A stretch of DNA of 41,193 nucleotides from Thermoleophilaceae bacterium (GTDB lineage Bacteria; Actinomycetota; Thermoleophilia; Solirubrobacterales; JACPNS01), in NCBI GenBank assembly GCA_016462645.1, contig JAEMSX010000018.1:1-41193 (forward strand), given 5' to 3'. Position numbers and translations under genes: made by a program. Below, in pieces: positions 17,468-29,262 of the stretch. How positions within the stretch are numbered: position 1 is the stretch's first letter; every line of letters starts with the position of its first letter. The notes below the pieces were generated by a model. The model worked only from the letters and a program-made list of their open reading frames with translations. It had not been told where the DNA came from and made no database searches.

Positions 17468-18296
17468 CAGTGCGGCGCCCCGGAGATCAGTGCGGTGTCG
17501 AGCTGGCTGCCGTCGAGCACCGGACCGTCGACGCAGAGCCGCGTGAAACCGTCCTTTGTCGGCACCACGCAGCCGTAACAGGCGCCGAAGCCACAGGCCA
17601 TGCCAGATTCCATCGCCAACTGCGACGGCACGCCCAGCTCGGCGCAGAGAACACGGACTGCTTCGAGCATCGCCGCGGGGCCGCACGCGTACACGGTCGA
17701 TTCGGCGTGTTCCTCAAGATGGGCTTTGACGAGGTCGGTGACGTAGCCCTGGTGCCCGGCGGAGCCATCCTCAGTCGCGAGCTCGTGCTCGAGCTCGTAC
17801 AGCCCGGCGGCCGACGCGTGGTCGATCGAGCGCATGCCGACGAAAGTCGTCGCGCGAACCCCATCGAGCTCACGCAACTCGTCCTCAAGTGCCACGATCG
17901 GCGCAAGGCCGATTCCGCCTGCGACCAGGACCGGCCAGCGTTCACCATCGAGCGCGAACCCGTTCCCGAACGGACCCGCGATCAACAGCTCGTCGCCGAC
18001 GCCGACCTCCATCAGGCGGTCGGTGCCGGGTCCGACACCCTCAAACAGGAAGTCCAGCGCAATGCCATCCGCGGTCGACACCGCCCGCGCGAACGACAGC
18101 GCGCGCGGCAGATACGGGCGTCCGTCCGCCCCTCCGCCCCACGTCGTCGGCGTCATCAGCATGTAGAACTGACCGGCCAGCGGCGCCGGACCACCCCGGT
18201 CACGCGCCGTGAGTGCCACGTAGGGACCTGCCACGCGGCGATCGGTCACGTGGACGATCCGGCGGCCGAAGGGCGCCTGCGGCCGCGCGACGACGC

Positions 18297-18300
<4 letters not shown>
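17467..18300 (-). CDS. pyrK: Dihydroorotate dehydrogenase electron-transfer subunit
   Basis: PyrK carries FAD and a [2Fe-2S] cluster and links PyrDB to NAD. The product is 277 residues: an FAD-binding beta-barrel with [12 protein letters not shown], an NAD-binding part with [19 protein letters not shown], and the C-terminal cluster site [14 protein letters not shown] plus a later Cys in RLCVDGPV, giving four Cys ligands. The start is TTG 18300, overlapping the carB stop as TTGA, with GAAGGGG 8 bases upstream. Adjacent pyrK and pyrD confirm that the dehydrogenase is the NAD-linked 1B type. Confidence 0.94.
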
Positions 18301-21458
<3,158 letters not shown>

Positions 21459-22577
21459 CTACGCCATCTCCAGGAAGCGGTCAAAGAGATAGAGCGCGTC
21501 GTGCGGTCCCGGCCCTGCCTCTGGGTGGTACTGGACCGTCGCGCCGGAGACGTCCTTCAGCAGCAGACCCTCGACGGTGCGGTCGTAGAGGTTGACGTGA
21601 CTGAGTTCAGCGGCGCCGAAGTCGGTCTCCCAGCGCACCGGCTCGTCGCCGAGCACCGTGCCCGAACCGTCCGGCGTCTGCACAGCGAATCCATGGTTCT
21701 GAGAGGTGATGTCGATCTTTCCTGTCTCCAGGTCCTTGACCGGGTGATTGGCGCCGCGATGGCCGAACTGGAGCTTGTAGGTCTCAAGGCCGACGGCGCG
21801 GCAGAGCAACTGGTGCCCCAGGCAGATGCCGAAGACCGGCTTCTTGCCGATCAGCTGACGCACGTTGTCAACGACGTAGTCGAGCGCGCCCGGGTCACCG
21901 GGGCCGTTGGCCAGAAAGAAGAAGTCGGGATTGCGCGCGAGCAGGGTCTCGGCCGGCGTGTCGCACGGGTAGAGCTCGAGCTTCACGCCACGCGCGACGA
22001 GGTTCTCGACGATCGAACGCTTGATGCCGGTGTCGATCGCGACCACGTGCGCTGCGCTGCCGTCGCCGAGAATGATCGGCTCGCTCGGGGTCACCTCCTT
22101 GGCGAAGTCCGCGCCCTTCATGCTCGGCTCGGCCTCAATCTGGGCGCGGGCGTCGGATTCGCTGACGGCAGCGTCGAAGATGCCGCCGCGCATCGCGCCC
22201 TTGTCGCGAATGTGCCGCACGAGCGCACGAGTGTTGACACCGGTGATCCCGGGGATGCCCCGCTCGACCAGCCACTGCTCCCAGTCGCCCTGAATTCCGG
22301 GCGTTCCGGACGGAGCGATCTCGCGCATGACGACCGCGCGCGCGTGCGGCGCGTCCGACTCCATGAAGGCCTCGGCGACGCCGTAGTTGCCGACCATCGG
22401 GAATGTGTACGTGATGATCTGACCGCGATAGCTCGGGTCAGTCAGCGCTTCCTGGTAGCCGGACATCGAAGTGTTGAAGACGACCTCGCCGGTGACCGGG
22501 CCGGCCGCACCCGCGGCGTGACCGTCAAAGCGCGCGCCGTCCTCGAGCAGTAGATATGCGGCGCTGCGTTCGCTCAT
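21459..22577 (-). CDS. carA: Carbamoyl-phosphate synthase small subunit (glutaminase)
   Basis: CarA hydrolyses glutamine and channels ammonia to CarB. The product is 372 residues with the N-terminal CPSase domain (LLLEDGARFDG, FNTSMSGYQEALTDPSYRGQ) and a class I glutamine amidotransferase. The nucleophile Cys lies in VFGICLGHQLL and the His/Glu of the triad in VQYHPEAGPGPHD. ATG 22577 overlaps the pyrC stop as ATGA. Confidence 0.98.
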   Translation of the reverse strand: MSERSAAYLLLEDGARFDGHAAGAAGPVTGEVVFNTSMSGYQEALTDPSYRGQIITYTFPMVGNYGVAEAFMESDAPHARAVVMREIAPSGTPGIQGDWEQWLVERGIPGITGVNTRALVRHIRDKGAMRGGIFDAAVSESDARAQIEAEPSMKGADFAKEVTPSEPIILGDGSAAHVVAIDTGIKRSIVENLVARGVKLELYPCDTPAETLLARNPDFFFLANGPGDPGALDYVVDNVRQLIGKKPVFGICLGHQLLCRAVGLETYKLQFGHRGANHPVKDLETGKIDITSQNHGFAVQTPDGSGTVLGDEPVRWETDFGAAELSHVNLYDRTVEGLLLKDVSGATVQYHPEAGPGPHDALYLFDRFLEMA

Positions 22578-23977
22578 GCGCCGACCTCCTGCATCGCGAA
22601 GCTGCGCGCACGGAAGGCAACGACGCCGGCGGCGACAGTCATCAGCACGCGGCCGCTGAGCTCGCGGCCGGCGAAGCAGCTGTTGGATGAGCGACTCGCG
22701 TAGCCCTCCTCGCCGACCACCCAGGTCGCGTCGAGGTCGATCAGGTTGAAGTTGGCCGGGGCGCCCTTGGCGACCGTCGGCGTGGGCAGTTCGAAGAGCG
22801 CGGCGCCCTTCGTGAGTCGATCGATCACAAGGCTCAAATCAAGGACTCCAGTTTTGACGAGGTCGGTGTAGACGACCGGGAATGAGGTTTCGAGTCCCGT
22901 CACGCCCATCGCGGCGAGTTCGAACGGGACCTCCTTTTCGTGCGCGGCATGCGGTGCGTGATCGGTGGCGATGATGTCCACCACCCCGCTCTTCAGCGCG
23001 GCGATCAGGGCCTGGCGATCCTCCTCGGTGCGCAGCGGCGGGTTCATCTTGAAGTTGGCGTCGGTGCCGTCGCCGATCGCTTCGTCAGTCAGCGTGAGGT
23101 GGTGCGGCGTGACTTCTGTCGTGATCTGCACGCCGCGCTCCTTGGCGGCCGCAACCGCCTCGATCGACCCGATGCAGGACAGGTGCTGCACGTGGATGCG
23201 CCCACCCTCGTACTCGGCCAGCAGCGCGTCGCGGGCGATGTATGTGCTCTCGGAGACCGGCGGATAACCGGCCAAGCCGAGTTCGGCGCTGACGCGCCCC
23301 TCATGCATCACTCCGCCGCGGGTCAGCGCGGGGTCCTCCTGGTGCAGCGCAAGCGGCCGACCGGAAAGTCGTTGGTACTGCAGCGCCTGGCGCATCAGTC
23401 CGGCGTCGACGATCGGCAGGCCGTCATCGGTGAAGCAGATCGCGCCGGCTTCGGCGAGTTCGGCCATCTCGGAGAGCTGCTTGCCCTTCATTCCCTTTGT
23501 GACGGTGGCGCTGAAGGCCACGGGAATGTGCGCGTCCTCCTGCGCGCGCATGCGCAGCGACTGGATCGCGCCCGGGCTGTCCACGGGCGGGTTGGTGTTG
23601 GCCATCGCGATGATCGCGGTGAAGCCGCCCGCGGCCGCAGAACGGGTGCCGGACTCGAGATTCTCCTTGTACTCAAACCCCGGAGTGCGCAGATGCACGT
23701 GCGGATCGACGAACCCCGGAAACAGGTGCTTGCCGGAGGCGTCGATCGTCTCGGCGCCCTCGGGCGCCTTCAGACCGCTTCCGATCTCCGCGATCTCGCC
23801 GCCGCGCACGAGCACGTCGAGCACGCCGTCATGGCCGGCGTTCGGGTCGATGACGTGTGCGCCCGTGATCAGGAGTTCGGCGGGCCTGCCGCCGCGAAAG
23901 CTCAGGCACTGCTCAGCGGGTGGACCGGTCGGCTCGGGCGGGAGCGGCTCGATCAGTTTCAGTTCTGGTCTGGTCAT
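22574..23977 (-). CDS. pyrC: Dihydroorotase
   Basis: PyrC closes carbamoyl aspartate to dihydroorotate. The product is 467 residues, an amidohydrolase of the long (class I, PyrC/AllB-like) type. The metal motif D-x-H-x-H is in FVDPHVHLRTPGFEYKENLE; other conserved blocks are MANTNPPVDSPG, HHLTLTDEAI and IIATDHAPHAAHEKEVPFE, which holds the catalytic Asp. A 25-residue proline-rich N-terminal extension precedes the usual start. ATG 23977 overlaps the pyrB stop as ATGA, which supports that start. Confidence 0.97.
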   Translation of the reverse strand: MTRPELKLIEPLPPEPTGPPAEQCLSFRGGRPAELLITGAHVIDPNAGHDGVLDVLVRGGEIAEIGSGLKAPEGAETIDASGKHLFPGFVDPHVHLRTPGFEYKENLESGTRSAAAGGFTAIIAMANTNPPVDSPGAIQSLRMRAQEDAHIPVAFSATVTKGMKGKQLSEMAELAEAGAICFTDDGLPIVDAGLMRQALQYQRLSGRPLALHQEDPALTRGGVMHEGRVSAELGLAGYPPVSESTYIARDALLAEYEGGRIHVQHLSCIGSIEAVAAAKERGVQITTEVTPHHLTLTDEAIGDGTDANFKMNPPLRTEEDRQALIAALKSGVVDIIATDHAPHAAHEKEVPFELAAMGVTGLETSFPVVYTDLVKTGVLDLSLVIDRLTKGAALFELPTPTVAKGAPANFNLIDLDATWVVGEEGYASRSSNSCFAGRELSGRVLMTVAAGVVAFRARSFAMQEVGA

Positions 23978-24939
23978 AGCGTCGACTTCACTCCCTGGAC
24001 CTGCGCCGCCTCCTCTTTCGCCGCCCCGCCATCGGGACCGCGCCCGGCGAGCAGCTCGTAGAAGACGGCCATGCGCACCGCGACGCCGGCGGCGACCTGT
24101 TCGGTGATCAGGGACTGCGGAGCGTCAACCACATCCGGTGACAGCTCGACACCGCGATTGACGGGGCCGGGATGCATCAGCAGCTGGTTGGCTCCGAGCC
24201 GCTTTCCGTTGATCTGGAAGTAGCGCGCATATTCGCGAACCGACGGGATGAAGCTCTGGTCCTCTTCCATGCGCTCGTTCTGCATTCGCAGCACGTAGAG
24301 CACGTCGGCCTCACTGGACCCGTCGAGCGTGAAGGAGACGTTGCATCCGAGCTCCTCGATCTGCCGCGGGATCAGCGTGGGCGGTCCGCAGACGGTCACC
24401 GACGCACCGAGCGCGGTGAGCGCGAGGATGTTCGAGCGGGCGACGCGACTGTGCAGAACGTCGCCGACGATCCAGATGTTGCGACCGTCGAGTTCGCCGA
24501 GCCGGCGCCGCAGGGTGAATGCGTCGAGCAGCGCCTGGGTCGGATGTTCGTGCTTGCCGTCGCCGGCGTTGATCACCGAGGCGTCGGTCCAGCGGGTGAT
24601 CATCCCGGGCGCGCCGACGTGCGGGCTGCGCACGACGATCGCCGAAGGGTTGTAGGCCGAGAGCGTCTGCACCGTGTCGCGCAGCGATTCGCCCTTTTCA
24701 GTACTGGAGCTGCTGGCCTGGATCGTGACCGTGTCCGCCGAGAGTCGCTTGGCCGCGAGGTCGAAGGAGGAGCGCGTACGCGTTGAATTCTCGAAGAAGA
24801 GATTGACGATCGTGCGGCCCGAGAGCGTCGGAAGCTTCTTGTTCTCGCGCTCCATGATCGCTGAGAGCGATTCCGCGCGATCGAGCAGGCGCTCGATCTC
24901 TTCGCGCTTGAGGCCGGCGATTCCGATCAGGTTGCGCAT
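23974..24939 (-). CDS. pyrB: Aspartate carbamoyltransferase catalytic subunit
   Basis: PyrB condenses carbamoyl phosphate with aspartate. The product is 321 residues with the carbamoyl-phosphate motif FFENSTRTRSSFDLAAKRL, the HPTQ motif in GKHEHPTQALLDAFTLR, and the C-terminal MHPGPVNRGVELS. No pyrI regulatory subunit is present, consistent with unregulated trimeric enzymes of pyrR-type operons. The start overlaps the pyrR stop (TGATG). Confidence 0.98.
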   Translation of the reverse strand: MRNLIGIAGLKREEIERLLDRAESLSAIMERENKKLPTLSGRTIVNLFFENSTRTRSSFDLAAKRLSADTVTIQASSSSTEKGESLRDTVQTLSAYNPSAIVVRSPHVGAPGMITRWTDASVINAGDGKHEHPTQALLDAFTLRRRLGELDGRNIWIVGDVLHSRVARSNILALTALGASVTVCGPPTLIPRQIEELGCNVSFTLDGSSEADVLYVLRMQNERMEEDQSFIPSVREYARYFQINGKRLGANQLLMHPGPVNRGVELSPDVVDAPQSLITEQVAAGVAVRMAVFYELLAGRGPDGGAAKEEAAQVQGVKSTL

Positions 24940-25514
24940 CAGTTGCTCACCGCCTGGGTCGTCGGGACGATTGCGATTTCATCCACCCCGTCGAGTTCCT
25001 CGACGCGCACGTTCACGCGCTCGTCGCTGCTGGTCGGGAGATTCTTTCCGACGAAGTCGGGACGGATCGGGAGCTCGCGGTGACCGCGGTCGGCGAGCAC
25101 TGCGAGCTGGACGGCGGGCGGGCGGCCGAAGTCGAAGAGGGCATCGATCGCGGCACGCACTGTGCGCCCGGTGTAGAGGACGTCGTCGACCAGCACGATG
25201 ACGTGCTCGTCGATCGAGAAGTCGATGCTCGAGGAATGGACGACTGGCGCGCTCTCGCGCAACTGACCGATGTCGTCGCGGTAGAAGGAGATGTCGATCT
25301 CGCCCACCGGGATCGCGCGGCCGTCGAAGTCCGCGATCTGCGCGGCGAGGCGCCGGGCGACGGGTACGCCCCGGCGGTGGATGCCGACGAGTGCGAAGGG
25401 CCGGTCGCCATTCTTCTCGACGATCTCGTGCGCGATGCGTATGACTGTGCGCGAAAGATCGGCACGGTCGAACACGACCTTGGACGCAGATCCGCTGATC
25501 GGATCGTCTGGCAT
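24939..25514 (-). CDS. pyrR: PyrR bifunctional regulator / uracil phosphoribosyltransferase
   Basis: PyrR binds pyr mRNA when UMP is high and represses the operon; most members also have uracil phosphoribosyltransferase activity. The product is 191 residues with the PRPP-binding motif VIVLVDDVLYTGRTVRAAID, the VGIHRRGVPVARRL block and the conserved LADRGHRELPIRPDFVGKN. ATG 25514 has AAGGAG 4 bases upstream (25519-25524). It heads the operon pyrR-pyrB-pyrC-carA-carB-pyrK-pyrD, in which consecutive genes overlap or abut. A PyrR-binding-like element lies directly before the ribosome binding site. Confidence 0.96.
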   Translation of the reverse strand: MPDDPISGSASKVVFDRADLSRTVIRIAHEIVEKNGDRPFALVGIHRRGVPVARRLAAQIADFDGRAIPVGEIDISFYRDDIGQLRESAPVVHSSSIDFSIDEHVIVLVDDVLYTGRTVRAAIDALFDFGRPPAVQLAVLADRGHRELPIRPDFVGKNLPTSSDERVNVRVEELDGVDEIAIVPTTQAVSN

Positions 25515-25524
25515 TTGGCTCCTT

Positions 25525-25544
25525 CTTGGCCTCTCGGACCAGAG
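25525..25544 (-). promoter_or_regulatory. Candidate PyrR-binding element in the pyrR leader
   Basis: The leader RNA reads CUGGUCCGAGAGGCCAAG immediately before the AAGGAG ribosome binding site. The PyrR consensus has UCC, three bases, then GAGG; here UCC and GAGG are separated by two bases, so the match is one base short. The position fits the mycobacterial mode, in which PyrR binding near the ribosome binding site blocks translation, rather than Bacillus-type attenuation. No terminator is seen in the leader. Confidence 0.5.
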
Positions 25545-25611
25545 TTAAAGGGCAGTGACTTGGCTTGAAAAGCAGCCTAACACGGTACGGGGCGCCGTGT
25601 TTGCCGCGAAA

Positions 25612-26550
25612 TCAGCCTTCTTTGACCAAAATGGGGGTTCCGCGCTCGGGAAACGGCAGCTCCACCACGTCGAAGTCGCGCGGCAGCTCGGTGTTGGGAA
25701 ACACCTCGCGCGCCTGTTCGCGCAGTTCCTTGCCGAAGTAGCGGCCGGAGACGTGCGTCAGGCAGAGCATCTCCACGTCGGCGTCCCGCGCAACCTCCGC
25801 CGCCTGCCGCGCAGTGCTGTGCCGCGTCTCCTTCGCGCGTTCGGCCTCATCGTCGCCAAACGTCGATTCGTGGATCAGCAGGTCCGCGCCCGCCGCGGCC
25901 TCGACGGTTGCCGCGCACGGTGCGGTGTCACCGGTGTAGACGATCGAGCGTCCGCGGCGGGTCTCGCCGACGACCTGCTCGGCACGCACGACGCTGCCGC
26001 CGGACACCGTGATCTCTCCGCCGCGCTGCAGCACGCCGAAGTCCGGGCCGGGCTGGACGCCAAGCTCGCGCGCCGCCGCTTCGTCGAAATGCCCGGGGCG
26101 CTCGTACTCGCTCAGCTTGAAACCGAACGCGCGACCGCGGTGGGCGACGTCAAAGCCGCTCACCGTGTACCCCTTGAAGCCGAGTTCCTCACCTGGCTCG
26201 AGCTCGTAGATGTCGACGTCAAACGGGAGCCGGCCGATCAGCATGTCCATGTCGTCGATCACGTCCTGCAGACCGGGTGGTCCGTAGATCGTCATCGGGA
26301 CCTCGCGACCGCGCAGTCCGAAGGTCTTCAACATCCCCGGAATCCCGAGAATGTGATCCGCATGGAAGTGCGTCACGAACAGGTGTTGGATGTCGCCGAG
26401 GCCGACCGACTGGATCAGTTGGCGCTGTGTGCCCTCGCCGCAATCGAACAACAACTGATCGCCGCCGCGCCGCAGCAGCAGTGACGAAAGCCCCCTGCGT
26501 GCGGTCGGAGTCGAGCCGGCTGTGCCAACAAAAACGGCAGAAAGATTCAT
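25612..26550 (-). CDS. rnz: Ribonuclease Z
   Basis: RNase Z trims tRNA precursors at the 3' end. The product is 312 residues, a metallo-beta-lactamase fold with the zinc motif THFHADHILGIPGML, the downstream GDTAPC, LLIHESTFGDDEAERAKETR HSTA, and the C-terminal LTHVSGRYF. The AHRG block in FDVAHRGRAFGFKL is typical of RNase Z/ElaC. ATG 26550 (MNLSAVFVGTAGSTPTARRG) is the family start; an upstream in-frame extension gives no homology. The tRNA-Arg in this window encodes no CCA, so a 3'-processing enzyme of this kind is needed. Confidence 0.93.
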   Translation of the reverse strand: MNLSAVFVGTAGSTPTARRGLSSLLLRRGGDQLLFDCGEGTQRQLIQSVGLGDIQHLFVTHFHADHILGIPGMLKTFGLRGREVPMTIYGPPGLQDVIDDMDMLIGRLPFDVDIYELEPGEELGFKGYTVSGFDVAHRGRAFGFKLSEYERPGHFDEAAARELGVQPGPDFGVLQRGGEITVSGGSVVRAEQVVGETRRGRSIVYTGDTAPCAATVEAAAGADLLIHESTFGDDEAERAKETRHSTARQAAEVARDADVEMLCLTHVSGRYFGKELREQAREVFPNTELPRDFDVVELPFPERGTPILVKEG

Positions 26551-26637
26551 CGGCGGCACTCTAACCCGTTTGCAATTACCGAATTTTGCGTCGGCTTTTC
26601 GCTCAAGATGCCTGCCTGAGCGCCCGAAACCTTTCGT

Positions 26638-28182
26638 ATGCAATCGCAAGGACGCGACTCGCTACGCGCGCCCCACGAAAGACTGGAACTCGGGATATCG
26701 GGCAAGGATGCCCGGCCGCCGCGTGTCATGCGCGCATTCGCCATCTACATGGCGTTGGCGCTTGTACTCGCCGCCCTGATCATCCTCTATTTCGTCCGGC
26801 ACAACGTAGAAGCCAATTCGACGCAGAGAGTTGCGGACCACGCGAATTTTGTTGCTTCGACGGTAATCCCGAAACTCCTCCCTCCGGAGGACTGGAACAA
26901 ACCGCTGAGCGACCAGACGCTCAACCGGATCGACCGCGCCGTCGAGACGGATCTGCTCGACGACGGCGGCCTGCGCGTGAAGTTCTACACGCCCGACGGG
27001 ACAATCCTCTATTCGAACAACCGCGCCCTGATCGGTACCCGAACCGACGAACCCCAGAACGTCAAGCAGGCAATGCAGGGCAACGACGTCACCGACGTCA
27101 CCACCCTCAACAGCGACGGCGGCGGTGGCAAGGACACCAAAGCGATCGAGGCCTACGCGGGTGTCACCTACCCCGGCGCGCGCGAACCATCAGGCGTCTT
27201 CGAGATCTACAACGACTACGGCCAGGCGGCGGGATCGATCCGCCAGCAGGCTCTCCCCCTCGCCGGTGCGGTCCTCCTGATCTTCCTGCTGCTCTACCTC
27301 GCGCTGCTGCCGGTGCTGCGCCGCACCACCCGCCAGCTCCAGTACACCAACAGCGAGTTGCGCCGACGCGCGACCGACCTCAACGAGAACCTCGTCGAGC
27401 GTGCCGCGATCGAACAGCGACTGCGCGAGACGATCGAAAACCTTGAACGCTCGGAGAACTCACTCGAGCACGCGCAGGAAGAGACGATCATGCGCCTCTC
27501 GATGGCGGTCGAGCGTCGCGACCAGGAGACTGGCGATCACATCGAGCGCATGGGCCGCTACTGCGCACTGCTCGCCTCGAAGCTCGGCTGGAGCGAACAG
27601 CGCTGCGAGCTCCTGCGCATCGCCGCCCCGCTGCACGACGTCGGCAAGATCGCGATCCCCGACGCCATCCTCCTCAAGCCCGGCGCGCTCACCCCCGAAG
27701 AGCGCCTCGAGATCGAGAAGCACGCCGAGATCGGCCACGAGATCCTCGCCGGATCGGACTCCCCCCTCCTTGACCTTGCCGCCCGCATCGCGCTCAGCCA
27801 CCACGAGCACTGGGACGGCAACGGCTACCCCAACGGTCTGGTCGCCGAAGAGACCCCGATCGAGGGCCGCATGGCAGCGATTGCAGATGTCTTTGACGCA
27901 CTCACGAGTGACCGCGTCTACCGCCCCGCAATGACCGTCGAGCGCTCGCTCGCGATCATGTCCGAAGGCCGCGGGACTCAGTTTGACCCCATGCTCCTGG
28001 ACACGTTCTTCGACTCAATCGTCGAGGTCCTGCTGATCCGCGACGGCCACGTCGAGGAGAAGCAACAGCAGCGTCAGGAGAACCTCGGACACCGCCGGCG
28101 CCAACGCCGCGCAGTGCCCACCGCGAGCCACCTGGAGGCCGCCGATGAAGACGGTGGCCAGGCGCACTCGATGGTAGGCTGA
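26638..28182 (+). CDS. Membrane HD-GYP domain protein, probable cyclic-di-GMP phosphodiesterase
   Basis: A 514-residue signalling protein. Residues 33-54 and 206-227 are transmembrane and flank an extracytoplasmic sensor domain (about 55-205, dCache/single-Cache-like, with a Gly-rich loop DGGGGKD). A coiled coil (about 230-290) leads to the HD-GYP domain, with HDVGKIAIPD (332-341) and HHEHWDGNGYPNG (388-400), so the metal and GYP residues are all present. The family hydrolyses cyclic di-GMP. The C-terminal 45 residues are Gln/Arg-rich and disordered. Start ATG 26638 gives a 32-residue cytoplasmic lead; ATG 26728, directly before the first membrane helix, is an alternative, and neither has a clear ribosome binding site. 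It is divergent from rnz. Confidence 0.87.
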   Translation: MQSQGRDSLRAPHERLELGISGKDARPPRVMRAFAIYMALALVLAALIILYFVRHNVEANSTQRVADHANFVASTVIPKLLPPEDWNKPLSDQTLNRIDRAVETDLLDDGGLRVKFYTPDGTILYSNNRALIGTRTDEPQNVKQAMQGNDVTDVTTLNSDGGGGKDTKAIEAYAGVTYPGAREPSGVFEIYNDYGQAAGSIRQQALPLAGAVLLIFLLLYLALLPVLRRTTRQLQYTNSELRRRATDLNENLVERAAIEQRLRETIENLERSENSLEHAQEETIMRLSMAVERRDQETGDHIERMGRYCALLASKLGWSEQRCELLRIAAPLHDVGKIAIPDAILLKPGALTPEERLEIEKHAEIGHEILAGSDSPLLDLAARIALSHHEHWDGNGYPNGLVAEETPIEGRMAAIADVFDALTSDRVYRPAMTVERSLAIMSEGRGTQFDPMLLDTFFDSIVEVLLIRDGHVEEKQQQRQENLGHRRRQRRAVPTASHLEAADEDGGQAHSMVG

Positions 28183-28192
28183 GCCGCGTCTC

Positions 28193-28265
28193 GCGCACGT
28201 AGCTCAGTGGATAGAGCGCTGCCCTCCGAAGGCAGAGGTCGCAGGTTCGAATCCCGCCGTGCGCG
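28193..28265 (+). tRNA. tRNA-Arg, anticodon CCG
   Basis: Acceptor stem GCGCACG/CGTGCGC, D-arm GCTC..GAGC, anticodon stem CTGCC/GGCAG with loop CTCCGAA (anticodon CCG, reading CGG), variable loop AGGTC and T-arm with TTCGAAT are all present. CCA is not encoded. The T-stem GCAGG/CCCGC has one A-C mismatch at the third pair. It starts 11 bases after the HD-GYP stop. Confidence 0.96.
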
Positions 28266-28336
28266 CCTCCCTACGCCGCCGTCCTTGAGTACCTAGACTC
28301 GGATGCGCATCGGGACTCAAACTCTCTCGATGCCGC

Positions 28337-28373
28337 GCCCCCGGGTGTCTTTTCAACATCGCGGGGGCATTTT
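28337..28373 (+). terminator. Terminator downstream of tRNA-Arg
   Basis: GCCCCCG (28337-28343) pairs with CGGGGGC (28362-28368) across an 18-base loop, followed by ATTTT. It would end transcripts from the tRNA gene and may also act on the convergent ZIP gene, whose stop is at 28385. Confidence 0.6.
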
Positions 28374-28384
28374 GATCGGCCCGC

Positions 28385-29116
28385 TCAGCTCAGCGCGCTG
28401 ATCCCGTAGGCGATTCCGAAGCCGAGCGTCGTCAAGAGGCCCGTCACCGCGCCGTTGAGCTTGAAGGCCTCAGGCACCATCGTGTCGACCAGCATCGTCA
28501 GCAGCGCGCCGCCGGCAAAGGCCAGCACGAACGCGATCGCCTCGCTGCTTGCGCCATCAAATGCCGCAAACCCGAACATCGAAGCGAGCCCGGAGATGAG
28601 GGCGACGAAGGCCCACATCCCGAAGACCTTCTGCGCGCCCCAGCCGGACTTCTTCAATCCGCTGGTTGAACCGATTGCTTCCGGCAGGTTCGAGAGAAAG
28701 ACCGCCGCGACCATCGCGGCGCTGACAGAGCCTCCGCCGATCAGTCCAAAGCCGATCACGATCGACTCAGGAATGCCGTCAAGCACAGTTCCGAAGAGGA
28801 TCGCGGTCCCGTTCGAATCATCCGGATGTGCGTGGGACGACTTTCGGTGGGCACCACCCGCGCGGTCGATCCACCAGTCACCGGCGAAGAACACGAGCGC
28901 ACCGACGCCAAGCCCTACAGCAACGGCCCAGTCGCCGTCGGTGGTGCGGTTGGCCTCATCGACCAGCTCGAAGGCGACGGCGCTGATCAGCACGCCGGAC
29001 CCGAAAGCCATGATCGCCCCGAGCACCTTGCCGGGCATGTTCCAGAGATACGCGATCAAGGCACCGACGAGCAACGCCGCTCCGCCGACGAATCCCCAGA
29101 AGAATGCTGCGCCCAT
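28385..29116 (-). CDS. ZIP-family metal permease homologue with substituted metal-site residues
   Basis: A 243-residue integral membrane protein with seven to eight predicted helices: residues 4-26, 34-56, 66-88, then a His-rich loop (HRKSSHAHPDD), followed by helices from about 110 on. The helix-4/5 signatures of ZIP transporters are recognisable as VLDGIPESIVIGFGLIGGG and FLSNLPEAIGSTSGL. The usual His of H-N-x-P-E-G is Asp in the first and Ser/Asn in the second, although both Pro-Glu pairs remain, so metal preference is uncertain. ATG 29116 (MGAAFFWGFVGGAALLVG) follows GGAG at 9 bases; an in-frame ATG at 29164 is less likely. It is divergent from the zinc-ribbon gene. Confidence 0.8.
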   Translation of the reverse strand: MGAAFFWGFVGGAALLVGALIAYLWNMPGKVLGAIMAFGSGVLISAVAFELVDEANRTTDGDWAVAVGLGVGALVFFAGDWWIDRAGGAHRKSSHAHPDDSNGTAILFGTVLDGIPESIVIGFGLIGGGSVSAAMVAAVFLSNLPEAIGSTSGLKKSGWGAQKVFGMWAFVALISGLASMFGFAAFDGASSEAIAFVLAFAGGALLTMLVDTMVPEAFKLNGAVTGLLTTLGFGIAYGISALS

Positions 29117-29180
29117 GGCAAAAGTCTCCACGCGGGAGCGGCGGAGCAACTGCCAATACGCCACTTTGCGGGTTATTCAG

Positions 29181-29200
29181 AGGTGACCCGCGAGTCACCT
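29181..29200. promoter_or_regulatory. Inverted repeat between ZIP and zinc-ribbon genes
   Basis: AGGTGAC-CCGCGA-GTCACCT: perfect 7-base arms with a 6-base spacer, 65 bases upstream of the ZIP start and 63 bases upstream of the divergent start at 29263. Its central position suits an operator shared by both genes. The regulator is unknown. Confidence 0.4.
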
Positions 29201-29262
29201 GCAGGATTGTCCGTCCGGCGTCCTACTCTCGGCACTATTCGCTCGCCCAGGGATCGCAACTC

